64,000 nt of DNA, taken from Vibrio rumoiensis (GTDB taxonomy: Bacteria > Pseudomonadota > Gammaproteobacteria > Enterobacterales > Vibrionaceae). Below the pieces are notes generated by a model. That model was given only the letters and a program-made list of their open reading frames with translations. It did no database searches and had not been told where the DNA came from. The translations under genes and the position numbers were made by a program. The stretch lies in the NCBI RefSeq assembly GCF_002218045.2, contig NZ_AP018685.1:2704303-2768302 (forward strand), given 5' to 3'. Shown here in pieces: positions 31,526 through 38,670 of this stretch (positions within the stretch are counted from its first letter, which is position 1; every line of letters begins with the position of its first letter).

Positions 31526-31639
31526 ATGGATGTGCGTTTTTATAGGCAATACACTATATGCGTCCCGTACCTGTTCGAGCTTCATTTTCTCGCGGTTCTG
31601 CTTCTCGTCGCCGCCACTGTTTCGCTACTGTTCCTGTAG
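31526..31639 (+). CDS. possible small membrane protein (37 aa), uncertain
   Basis: A short frame with ATG at 31526, preceded by AGGTAAC nine bases upstream, encoding a charged N-terminus followed by a hydrophobic stretch (HFLAVLLLVAATVSLLFL) that could be one membrane helix. It lies upstream of a strong plus-strand terminator. A second frame, 31558-31683 (41 aa, basic, starting MRPVPVRASFS), overlaps it. I do not recognise either; at most one is likely real, and the transcript could be non-coding. Confidence 0.25.
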   Translation: MDVRFYRQYTICVPYLFELHFLAVLLLVAATVSLLFL

Positions 31640-31726
31640 CAAAACCAGCAAAAGCGCCAGTTGAAGCTCCTGACCAAAAGTAATGCGGTTCAAAACAATG
31701 CAACACCAAATTAAGATATCTCAAGA

Positions 31727-31757
31727 GCGTAGCATCATTTAGATGCTGCGCTTTTTT
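31727..31757 (+). terminator. strong plus-strand terminator in the trhA-yihD gap
   Basis: A 10-bp stem GCGTAGCATC / GATGCTGCGC (one wobble pair) with a five-base loop and six T residues. No annotated gene ends here, which implies an unrecognised plus-strand transcript (small RNA or small ORF) starting somewhere in 31390-31560. In that stretch a -10-like TATACT is the best promoter candidate, with no good -35. Confidence 0.8.
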
Positions 31758-32022
31758 ATACCCAAGTGACTTCAAGATGCAGAATTCAGAGCTATCATCC
31801 AAACCTTTAGGCAAGGAAGATTGGCGAAGGAATGTAGGCACCTTTCAAACCAATCTGACGCGGCATAAAGGTTTGAATGAAGCTCCCGAAGGGCAAGTTA
31901 AAACAAGCTTTATGCCGCGTTAAATTGAACAGAGATAGAATCACTATGATCATATTCAATTTGCCTTGCCTAAAGCTTGTTTTATTCTTGCTGAAACTCG
32001 CACCTTGACGTTACTTAGGTAT
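31758..32022. repeat. 265-bp inverted-repeat element upstream of yihD
   Basis: Ends ATACCCAAGTGAC...GATGC (31758-31780) and its complement (32000-32022) match at 19 of 23 positions. Inside, CTTTAGGCAAGG (31805-31816) pairs with 31964-31975, and ACGCGGCATAAAG (31858-31870) with 31908-31920, so the whole element could fold into a nested stem. It encodes nothing convincing. TAT-type bases flank both ends. The terminal motif resembles that of 41582-41707, suggesting one repeat family, probably non-autonomous and of the kind scattered in Vibrio intergenic regions. Confidence 0.75.
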
Positions 32023-32073
32023 ATAATCTGCTACCGTACCGCAATAGTCCTTACTTTATCTATGGTGATGAAA

Positions 32074-32340
32074 ATGAAATGCCACCGCGTTAATGAATTA
32101 ATCGAATTACTCCATCCTGAATGGCAAAAAGATCCCGATCTTAATCTACTTGAGTTCATTATTAAGCTTAGTCAAGAAGCGGGCTACCAAGATAAATTAG
32201 AAAATCTTACCGATGATGTCCTGATCTACCATCTCAAAATGCGTAATAGCGGTAAAGAAGAAATGATTCCAGGCCTTGCAAAAGATCAGGAAGATGATTT
32301 CAAAACCGCGCTATTACGTGCGCGCGGTATCATTGAGTAA
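32074..32340 (+). CDS. yihD: YihD family protein (DUF1040)
   Basis: An 88-aa protein close to E. coli YihD (89 aa): it begins MKCHRVNELIELLHPEW and ends with KTALLRARGIIE, with LTDDVLIYHLKMR between. Function unknown. The ATG at 32074 is chosen by match to the family start and a GGTGA ribosome-binding sequence; ATG codons at 32062 and 32068 are alternatives. In E. coli yihD-srkA-dsbA are neighbours; here ccoG is interposed. Confidence 0.9.
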   Translation: MKCHRVNELIELLHPEWQKDPDLNLLEFIIKLSQEAGYQDKLENLTDDVLIYHLKMRNSGKEEMIPGLAKDQEDDFKTALLRARGIIE

Positions 32341-32350
32341 CAATAAAATC

Positions 32351-32390
32351 AGCCAAGATTTAAAGCACTCGATTTGAGCTTGGCTTTTTT
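32351..32390 (+). terminator. yihD terminator
   Basis: Stem AGCCAAG / CTTGGCT with an extended inner region (CACTC/GAG) and a run of six T, 10 bp past the yihD stop. It separates yihD from ccoG. Confidence 0.75.
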
Positions 32391-32522
32391 AGCACATTTT
32401 CAATGACAATAATCCCAAAGCTCGATCATGATTACGAATCATCACTCTTCAATCCGATATACTGTGGCACAATAATTCCCCCCATAGGTTGAGGCCATGT
32501 ACCTCGACAAGAGGAAGCAACA

Positions 32523-33905
32523 ATGAGCAAAGATAGAATCGATGTCAAAGTCATTACCCCAAAAACCAATCGGGATGCCAATGGCAAAATTTACGTCAGA
32601 AAAAGCCAAGGAACTTTCCAGAAAATGCGTCGCTATGGCGGCTGGTTTCTCATGCTTCTATTTGCCATTTTGCCTTGGATTACCTACCAAGATCGCCAAG
32701 CGATTTTATTTGATCTTGCTAAGCAACAGTTCGTTTTCTTTGGCTCAACCTTCTTCCCTCAAGATCTCACCTTATTGGCGTTAATTTTTGTCATCGCCGC
32801 CTTTGGCTTATTTTTTATCACCACCTTTTTAGGCCGAGTGTGGTGTGGTTACCTGTGCCCGCAAACGGTGTGGACTTTTATTTTCATTTGGCTGGAAGAG
32901 AAACTCGAAGGCCCTGCCAATAAACGACGCAAACAAGACAATAGTAAGTTCAGCCGCAACCTTATCGCGCATAAAACCATCAAACATATTGCTTGGTGGG
33001 CAATATCCATCATGACTGGATTAATCTTTGTTAGCTACTTTATCCCTGCAAGAGAGCTATTTAGTGCATTTTCTACCTTCGAATTAAGCTTTTGGCCTGC
33101 TTTTTGGGTGTGGTTTTTTGCGGCTTGTACCTATGGCAATGCGGGCTGGATGCGTTCCATTATGTGTTTACACATGTGTCCGTACGCTCGATTCCAATCG
33201 GCAATGTTTGATAAAGACACTTATATTGTCGGCTATGATACCAAACGAGGTGAACAAAGAGGCCCTCGCTCACGTAAAGCAGAAAAACCGGCAGGTTTAG
33301 GTGACTGTATTGATTGCAATTTGTGTGTACAAGTCTGCCCAACCGGAATTGATATCCGTAACGGTTTACAATACGAATGCATCAACTGTGGTGCTTGTAT
33401 TGATGCTTGTGACGAAACCATGGATCGCATGGGCTATCCACGAGGTTTAATCAGCTACACCACCGAACATAAACTGGCTGGCAACAAAACCAAAGTGATG
33501 CGTCCTAAACTGATTGGATACGGTATCGCTTTACTATTAATGTTTGGGCTATTAATTACTCAAGTGATTAGTGTCGACCCAGTCAACATGAGCGTACTAC
33601 GTGATCGCAACCAAATGTATCGTATCGATAATCAAGGTTGGATTGAAAATACCTACACCTTAAAAATATTGAATAAAACTCAACAAACTCAGCAATATCA
33701 TATTGATGTGAATGGATTAACCGATGTGAAATGGTACGGTAGCCAAACGATCGAGGTTCCAGCGGGCCAATTAATCAGTGAGCCATTAACGCTGGCGGTC
33801 AATCCAGATGAACTCACCTCGCCGATCATCAAGTTTGAGTTTATACTCACCGACAATAATGGCTTCAACTTAAATGTAGAAAGTCGCTTTATTAAGAAGC
33901 TCTAG
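32523..33905 (+). CDS. ccoG: cytochrome c oxidase accessory protein CcoG (RdxA/FixG)
   Basis: CcoG helps assemble the cbb3-type oxidase, as a copper reductase in studied species. The 460-aa inner-membrane protein has helices around residues 38-56, 82-103, 155-175 and 190-210, then two cysteine-rich [4Fe-4S] motifs, CIDCNLCVQVCPTG and CINCGACIDACDE, a late helix (~335-355) and a C-terminal Ig-like domain. CGYLCPQTVW between helices is also family-typical. The ccoNOPQ genes are not nearby. GAGGA precedes the ATG; a terminator follows. Confidence 0.95.
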   Translation: MSKDRIDVKVITPKTNRDANGKIYVRKSQGTFQKMRRYGGWFLMLLFAILPWITYQDRQAILFDLAKQQFVFFGSTFFPQDLTLLALIFVIAAFGLFFITTFLGRVWCGYLCPQTVWTFIFIWLEEKLEGPANKRRKQDNSKFSRNLIAHKTIKHIAWWAISIMTGLIFVSYFIPARELFSAFSTFELSFWPAFWVWFFAACTYGNAGWMRSIMCLHMCPYARFQSAMFDKDTYIVGYDTKRGEQRGPRSRKAEKPAGLGDCIDCNLCVQVCPTGIDIRNGLQYECINCGACIDACDETMDRMGYPRGLISYTTEHKLAGNKTKVMRPKLIGYGIALLLMFGLLITQVISVDPVNMSVLRDRNQMYRIDNQGWIENTYTLKILNKTQQTQQYHIDVNGLTDVKWYGSQTIEVPAGQLISEPLTLAVNPDELTSPIIKFEFILTDNNGFNLNVESRFIKKL

Positions 33906-33935
33906 TACACATTGTAGGTTAACAATCACATAAGG

Positions 33936-33960
33936 AAGGGCTAAGCAATTGGCCCTTTTT
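33936..33960 (+). terminator. ccoG terminator
   Basis: Stem AAGGGC / GCCCTT with a ten-base loop and a T-tail ending five bases before the srkA start. The closeness leaves little room for a separate srkA ribosome-binding site. Confidence 0.7.
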
Positions 33961-33965
33961 ATTTT

Positions 33966-34964
33966 ATGAACGATATCCATAGCAACATGGCTTTTAACTT
34001 TGAAGCCTTAACACCAGATTTTATGTGGTATGCCATCGAAAGTATTGGTATTCGAGCCGAGTCAGGCTTGTTAGCCCTCAACAGCTATGAAAATCGGGTG
34101 TATCAATTTGTTGATGAAGATAAAAAACGTTATGTGGTGAAGTTTTATCGCCCGCAACGTTGGTCTCAAGCACAAATACTCGAAGAACATCAATTTACTC
34201 AAGAATTATTGGAACATGACATTCCGGTCGCGCCGCCTTGTGTGATTAACGGCATGACGTTACATCAATACCAAGGTTACTATTTTGCACTGTTTGAAAG
34301 TGTCGGTGGCCGTCAGTTTGAAGTGGATAACCTTGACCAAATGGAATGGGTAGGCCGCTTTATGGGTCGTATTCATCAAGTGAGCCAAGCTAAGCCGTTT
34401 CAACATCGCCCAACCATCAACTTAGATGAATACCTGTATCAACCGCGTCAATTACTTCAACAATCGACCTTTATTCCCAGCTATTTAGAGAAAAGCTTTT
34501 TTAGCGATCTTGATATGTTGATCGAACAACTAGAGCAACATTGGTTCGAACCTAAACAGCAAATACGCTTACATGGCGATTGTCATCCCGGCAATATTTT
34601 ATGGCGCGATGGGCCAATGTTTGTTGATCTCGACGATGCGCGTAATGGCCCGGCAATACAAGATTTATGGATGCTACTCAGTGGCGAACGCTCAGAAAAA
34701 CTGATGCAGCTCGATATTGTTCTTGAGGCTTATAGTGAATTTTCACATTTTGATACCAATCAATTGAAACTGATTGAACCATTACGTGGTCTGAGAATGG
34801 TCCACTACATGGCTTGGCTGGCAAAACGTTGGCATGATCCAGCTTTTCCGATTGCATTTCCTTGGTTTAACGATGCAAAATACTGGGAAAACCAAGTACT
34901 GGCATTTAAAGAACAAATATCAGCGTTGCAAGAACCGACGTTATCCTTAACACCACAATGGTAA
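33966..34964 (+). CDS. srkA: stress response kinase A (SrkA/RdoA)
   Basis: A 332-aa aminoglycoside-phosphotransferase-fold protein kinase related to E. coli SrkA/YihE, linked to the Cpx envelope-stress response and dsbA expression. Kinase motifs are RYVVKFYRP (ATP lysine, about residue 57), HGDCHPGNILW (catalytic loop, ~203-213) and VDLDDARNGP (metal aspartate). No clear ribosome-binding site precedes the ATG at 33966; the ATG at 33987 (MAFNFEAL) is an alternative that matches the shorter family N-terminus. Followed by dsbA. Confidence 0.93.
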   Translation: MNDIHSNMAFNFEALTPDFMWYAIESIGIRAESGLLALNSYENRVYQFVDEDKKRYVVKFYRPQRWSQAQILEEHQFTQELLEHDIPVAPPCVINGMTLHQYQGYYFALFESVGGRQFEVDNLDQMEWVGRFMGRIHQVSQAKPFQHRPTINLDEYLYQPRQLLQQSTFIPSYLEKSFFSDLDMLIEQLEQHWFEPKQQIRLHGDCHPGNILWRDGPMFVDLDDARNGPAIQDLWMLLSGERSEKLMQLDIVLEAYSEFSHFDTNQLKLIEPLRGLRMVHYMAWLAKRWHDPAFPIAFPWFNDAKYWENQVLAFKEQISALQEPTLSLTPQW

Positions 34965-34995
34965 CTCACCTAAAATAAATGGAGTTAATTCTACG

Positions 34996-35595
34996 ATGAA
35001 AAAAATATTTATCCTTTTTACTGCTCTTGTATTGAGCTTTGCGGCTCAAGCAGAACGCTTTCCTCAAGGTGATTACTACAAAGTGGTCGATCTACCAAAA
35101 TCGACTTCACCAACTGTGACAGAATTCTTCTCTTTTTATTGCCCACATTGTCATGACTTTGAACCTATGATTGGTGCACTGAAAAAACACCTTGAGGGTA
35201 AAGCGGATTTTGAAAAAGTTCCGGTCTCTTTCATGGGCGGCAACATGGGAAAACCAATGAGTAAAGGTTACGCCACTATGGTTTCTTTAGGGGTCGAAGA
35301 TAAGCTTATTCCGGTGATGTTTGCGCGTATTCACGATCAACGCAACCCACCCAAAGACGAAGCGGAACTGCGTCAAATCTTCCTAGATAACGGTGTATCG
35401 GCAGCTGATTTTGATGGCACTTACAACAGCTTTGCGGTTGATTCTATGGTGCGTCGCTTTGATAAAGCTTTTAAAGATAGCGGCCTTTCTGGTGTTCCAA
35501 CCGTGGTGGTAAACAACAAATACATTGTTGATGCGAGTAAAATCAAAGACATTAACGAGTACTTTGATTTAATTGATTTCTTATTGAAAAAGTAA
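34996..35595 (+). CDS. dsbA: thiol:disulfide interchange protein DsbA
   Basis: DsbA introduces disulfide bonds into periplasmic proteins. The 199-aa precursor has a signal peptide (residues 1-19, cut likely after AQA) and a thioredoxin fold with the active site CPHC at residues 49-52 and the cis-proline segment GVPTVVV. The CPHC dipeptide is the strongly oxidising E. coli type. It starts 31 bp after srkA with GGAG upstream, so the pair is probably co-transcribed as in E. coli. Confidence 0.98.
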   Translation: MKKIFILFTALVLSFAAQAERFPQGDYYKVVDLPKSTSPTVTEFFSFYCPHCHDFEPMIGALKKHLEGKADFEKVPVSFMGGNMGKPMSKGYATMVSLGVEDKLIPVMFARIHDQRNPPKDEAELRQIFLDNGVSAADFDGTYNSFAVDSMVRRFDKAFKDSGLSGVPTVVVNNKYIVDASKIKDINEYFDLIDFLLKK

Positions 35596-35599
35596 TCAT

Positions 35600-35627
35600 C
35601 GATACTTAGATAACGATACTTAGATAA
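35600..35627. repeat. 14-bp tandem duplication after dsbA
   Basis: CGATACTTAGATAA occurs twice in a row between the dsbA stop codon and the terminator. Probably a recent slippage duplication; no function is seen. Confidence 0.8.
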
Positions 35628-35628
35628 T

Positions 35629-35661
35629 AAAAAACGGGAAGCCATAAGCTTCCCGTTTTTT
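35629..35661 (+). terminator. dsbA / yihG terminator (bidirectional)
   Basis: Perfect stem AAAAACGGGAAGC / GCTTCCCGTTTTT around a short loop, between convergent dsbA and yihG. A and T runs allow termination from both sides. Confidence 0.9.
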
Positions 35662-35700
35662 ATTTCAATGTTCGCAAGAGCACTCCAATCATCCCGTCAA

Positions 35701-36618
35701 TTAAGCCACCTTATCGAGACGAGAATCCACGGCTTGCTCAGCGTGATAAAGATGATCTAAATACTGATCTTTTTCTTTCCAGCGACCACTTAACCAAGCT
35801 TGAAATTCACGCTTAAAGCTTGGCTGGTTAAAGTAATCCCCTTGTGGGACTTGTGACATTGGGATCATATCAATCTTGACCACTATCTTAGTGAGCTTAC
35901 CGGTGAGCATATCTCTAAATGGCATCTCGATATTATCAGGATACGCTAACGTAACATCCACGACATACTCAAACTGCTCTCCCATCGCCGCCAAAGTATA
36001 CGCAATCCCGCCAGATTTCGGCGACAATAAATGTTGATAGGGTGAACGACGATGTTTCGCTTTATCATAACTATGACGAGTGCCTTCCACATAATTGACT
36101 ACCGTGGTTGGCGTGTGTTGAAACTTGGCGCAAGAGCGGCGAGTAGTCTGTAAATCCTGACCTTTTTTATCAGGGTGTTTGGCAAGATACTCTTTGCTGT
36201 AACGACGCATAAACGGCATATCAAGTGCCCAACACGCAAGACCAACAAAAGGCACATACAACAATTCATATTTAAGAAAAAACTTCGGCATCGGAATTCG
36301 GTTACGCAACACGCTACACAGCACGACAATATCCGCCCAGCTTTGGTGGTTACAAATCACCAAATACCAACCTTGCTGAGTTAATGCTTCCCCACCTTCG
36401 ATCTGCCATTCAACCGGATTAATGATATTCAGCGTGACATTATTGATGCTCGCCCATAGCCACATCACGCGATTTGCCCCGTAAGTCATGGCGCGCTGTA
36501 GCGCAGAAATTGGAATAACCCACTTCACTAGCGCCATTAAAAAAATGCCCAACGACGCCAACGCTGTATTGATTATTACGATCACGCAGCTGATTAAAAA
36601 TCGAATAACCGTCACCAC
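35701..36618 (-). CDS. yihG: PlsC-type acyltransferase (YihG-like)
   Basis: A 305-aa membrane acyltransferase close to E. coli YihG. An N-terminal hydrophobic region (residues ~5-40) precedes the catalytic box NHQSWADIVVL (H-x4-D) and the later NYVEGTRHSY segment, which corresponds to the glycerophosphate-binding FPEGTRS motif. ALDMPFMRRYSKEYL also matches YihG. E. coli YihG works as a lysophosphatidic acid acyltransferase. The start codon is GTG (36618, or the next GTG), with GAGG upstream. Its dsbA-yihG neighbourhood is conserved. Confidence 0.92.
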   Translation of the reverse strand: MVTVIRFLISCVIVIINTALASLGIFLMALVKWVIPISALQRAMTYGANRVMWLWASINNVTLNIINPVEWQIEGGEALTQQGWYLVICNHQSWADIVVLCSVLRNRIPMPKFFLKYELLYVPFVGLACWALDMPFMRRYSKEYLAKHPDKKGQDLQTTRRSCAKFQHTPTTVVNYVEGTRHSYDKAKHRRSPYQHLLSPKSGGIAYTLAAMGEQFEYVVDVTLAYPDNIEMPFRDMLTGKLTKIVVKIDMIPMSQVPQGDYFNQPSFKREFQAWLSGRWKEKDQYLDHLYHAEQAVDSRLDKVA

Positions 36619-36705
36619 ATCCTCACCATAGGTTTATAAAAAAGCACGGCATTATATACTTTTCTGCTGTTTTGTTGACCCTCTTTGAAAACATCCGCCT
36701 TATCT

Positions 36706-38230
36706 CTATACCGCCTGCGCCGTAAGTTGCTTTAGTAGGCGATCCATATTTCGATAACCTAACGCTTCCGCTAAATGGGCTTTTTCAATCCACTCAGATT
36801 GAGATAAGTCGGCAATAGTGCGAGCCACTTTTAATATCCGATGGTAAGCACGCACCGATAAACCCAATTGATGTAGTGCTTGTTCTAAAAACTCGGCATC
36901 CGCTTTATCGAGCTTACACACTTGCTCAATTTCACGACTGTTCAATAACGCGTTTACTTTACCATTGTGGGCTAACATCACTTGTCTAGCTTGCCATACA
37001 CGCTGTTTCACCACTTGAGTCGATTCACCGCGATCGCCGCCTTGCGATAAGGTCCCTTTGGGCAGTGCAGGAATTTCAATCGACATATCAAAACGATCAA
37101 GCAAAGGGCCAGACAAACGGCTCAAATAACGCAGAATGGTTTGCGGATTCGCGCGGCTTTGTGAGCCTTCATAATAACCAGTCGGACTCGGGTTGAGCGC
37201 ACCTACCAATTGAAAACGAGCAGGGAAACGGGTTTTGCCCGCTGCGCGCGAGATAATAATTTCACCCGACTCTAAAGGCTCACGCAAAGAATCCAGCACT
37301 TTACGATCAAACTCTGGCAATTTCATCTAAGAACAATAAGCCATTGTGCGCTAATGAAATTTCACCGGGTCTTGGGATAGATCCTCCGCCAACCAATGCT
37401 GCCATTGAACTGGAATGATGTGGTGAACGAAAAGGGCGATTTTTCCAATTATGATGATTGATTTCCAATTCTGTTAATGAGGCGACAGACGCACTTTCTA
37501 ACGCTTCATCATCACTCATCTCAGGCAATAAATCGCACAAGCGAGACGCTAACATGGTTTTCCCTGTGCCCGGAGGGCCTAAAAATAACAAGTTATGCGA
37601 ACCGGCCGCGGCAATCTCGAGCGCCCGTTTACCTTGTTGTTGGCCAATAATATCTTGCAAATCACGCTCGTTATTGGCTTTGGGTTGAGCTTTATCGGTG
37701 GTGAATAACCCCATCGTCTGTTGACCACATAGATCGGCGCACACTTCCAATAACGTCGTCGCCGATTTATGTACCTCTTGACCAACGAGCGCGGCTTGAT
37801 CGCCATTATCTTTGGGCACCACTAAAATACGATCTTGTTTCATACAAGCTAAGGCGGCGGGAAGTACACCTTTGACTCTTCTAAGTTCGCCAGATAACGC
37901 CAACTCCCCAACAAATTCATGGCTGTCGAGTTTATTGATCGCAATTTGTTGAGAGGCCGCCAAGATCCCTAACGCAATCGGTAAATCAAAACGGCCACCT
38001 TCTTTGGGTAAATCGGCAGGCGCTAAGTTAACCGTGATCCGTTTGGCAGGAAATTCAAAGTTCGAATTTAAAATCGCGCTGCGCACTCGATCCTTAGCTT
38101 CCTTAACCGTGGTTTCCGGTAATCCCACCAAGGAAAACCCGGGCATGCCATTGCTGATATGTACTTCGACCGTCACTTCAGGGGCTTCAACCCCCACGCA
38201 GGCTCGGCTATGTATGATTGCTAATTCCAT
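36706..38230 (-). pseudogene. comM: comM, Mg-chelatase-type AAA+ ATPase, one-base frameshift
   Basis: ComM (YifB) is a hexameric branch-migration helicase for natural transformation. The 5' part (38230-37307, 307 aa) has the Lon-like N-terminal domain and Walker A GPPGTGKT (residues 218-225), but its frame leaves family sequence after LFLDE (residue 303), reads IARV and stops. The 3' part (37326-36706) resumes at LPEFDRKVLDSLREPLESGE and runs to the normal C-terminus. Deleting one T from the run at 37321-37323 joins both into 507 aa, the E. coli length (506). The break falls in the Walker B motif, so neither piece should work. A true mutation or a sequencing error. Confidence 0.9.
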
Positions 38231-38393
38231 TTATCCATCCATTCTATTAAGATTTTTTGACTTGTTATACCTGTATACAAGCTTTGAACTGGCTCGGATG
38301 GTGAAAAAAGTGTGAGTTTTTGCTTGTAATATGAGCAAATTCTGTGATACCACTAACAGTACAGATTACGTTACGCTTTCAAATGGAATTGAA

Positions 38394-38483
38394 ATGAACC
38401 CTATCGCTCGTATTAACACTCTGATTATTCTCCTAGTCGTGGTCATTATTCGGTCCGCGCGGGGATTAGTGAGCGATAAGTAA
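38394..38483 (+). CDS. ilvL: ilv operon leader peptide
   Basis: A 29-aa frame (ATG at 38394) whose core LIILLVVVII (residues 10-19) is a run of the three branched-chain amino acids; 14 of 29 residues are Ile, Leu or Val. It ends 15 bp before a strong terminator and about 190 bp before ilvG. This is the classic multivalent attenuation arrangement: shortage of charged Ile, Leu or Val tRNA stalls the ribosome and prevents the terminator from forming. It resembles, but is not identical to, E. coli IlvL (32 aa). Confidence 0.9.
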   Translation: MNPIARINTLIILLVVVIIRSARGLVSDK

Positions 38484-38497
38484 CACCAAACACTATC

Positions 38498-38531
38498 AAG
38501 CCCCCGCACTTTAAGTCGGGGGCTTTTTTTA
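38498..38531 (+). terminator. ilv attenuator terminator
   Basis: GC-rich stem AGCCCCCG / CGGGGGCT extended inside by ACTT/AAGT, followed by eight T residues, directly after the leader peptide gene. It should stop transcription before ilvG unless the leader ribosome stalls. The remaining 140 bp to ilvG hold its ribosome-binding site (AGGAG) and no other gene. Confidence 0.9.
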
Positions 38532-38670
38532 TCTCTTTTTAATACTCAAAAATACACAATTGGTCATGACAACAATAATAAGATAGAGCCAACATAGCAG
38601 GACAAGGAATACGCCTAATGCAGACACTTAACATGGACAAGACGCCAAAGAACGCGCAGGAGACCAAACG

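Noticed and set aside
31554..31841. 95-aa minus-strand open frame in the trhA-yihD gap
   Set aside because: Starts with GTG without a ribosome-binding site, runs through the palindromic element and through the plus-strand terminator stem, and resembles no family.
37307..37326. Programmed ribosomal frameshift in comM
   Set aside because: The shift site has only three A on the coding strand, no slippery heptamer and no obvious stimulatory stem or Shine-Dalgarno-like sequence at the right distance; other ComM proteins are made from one frame.
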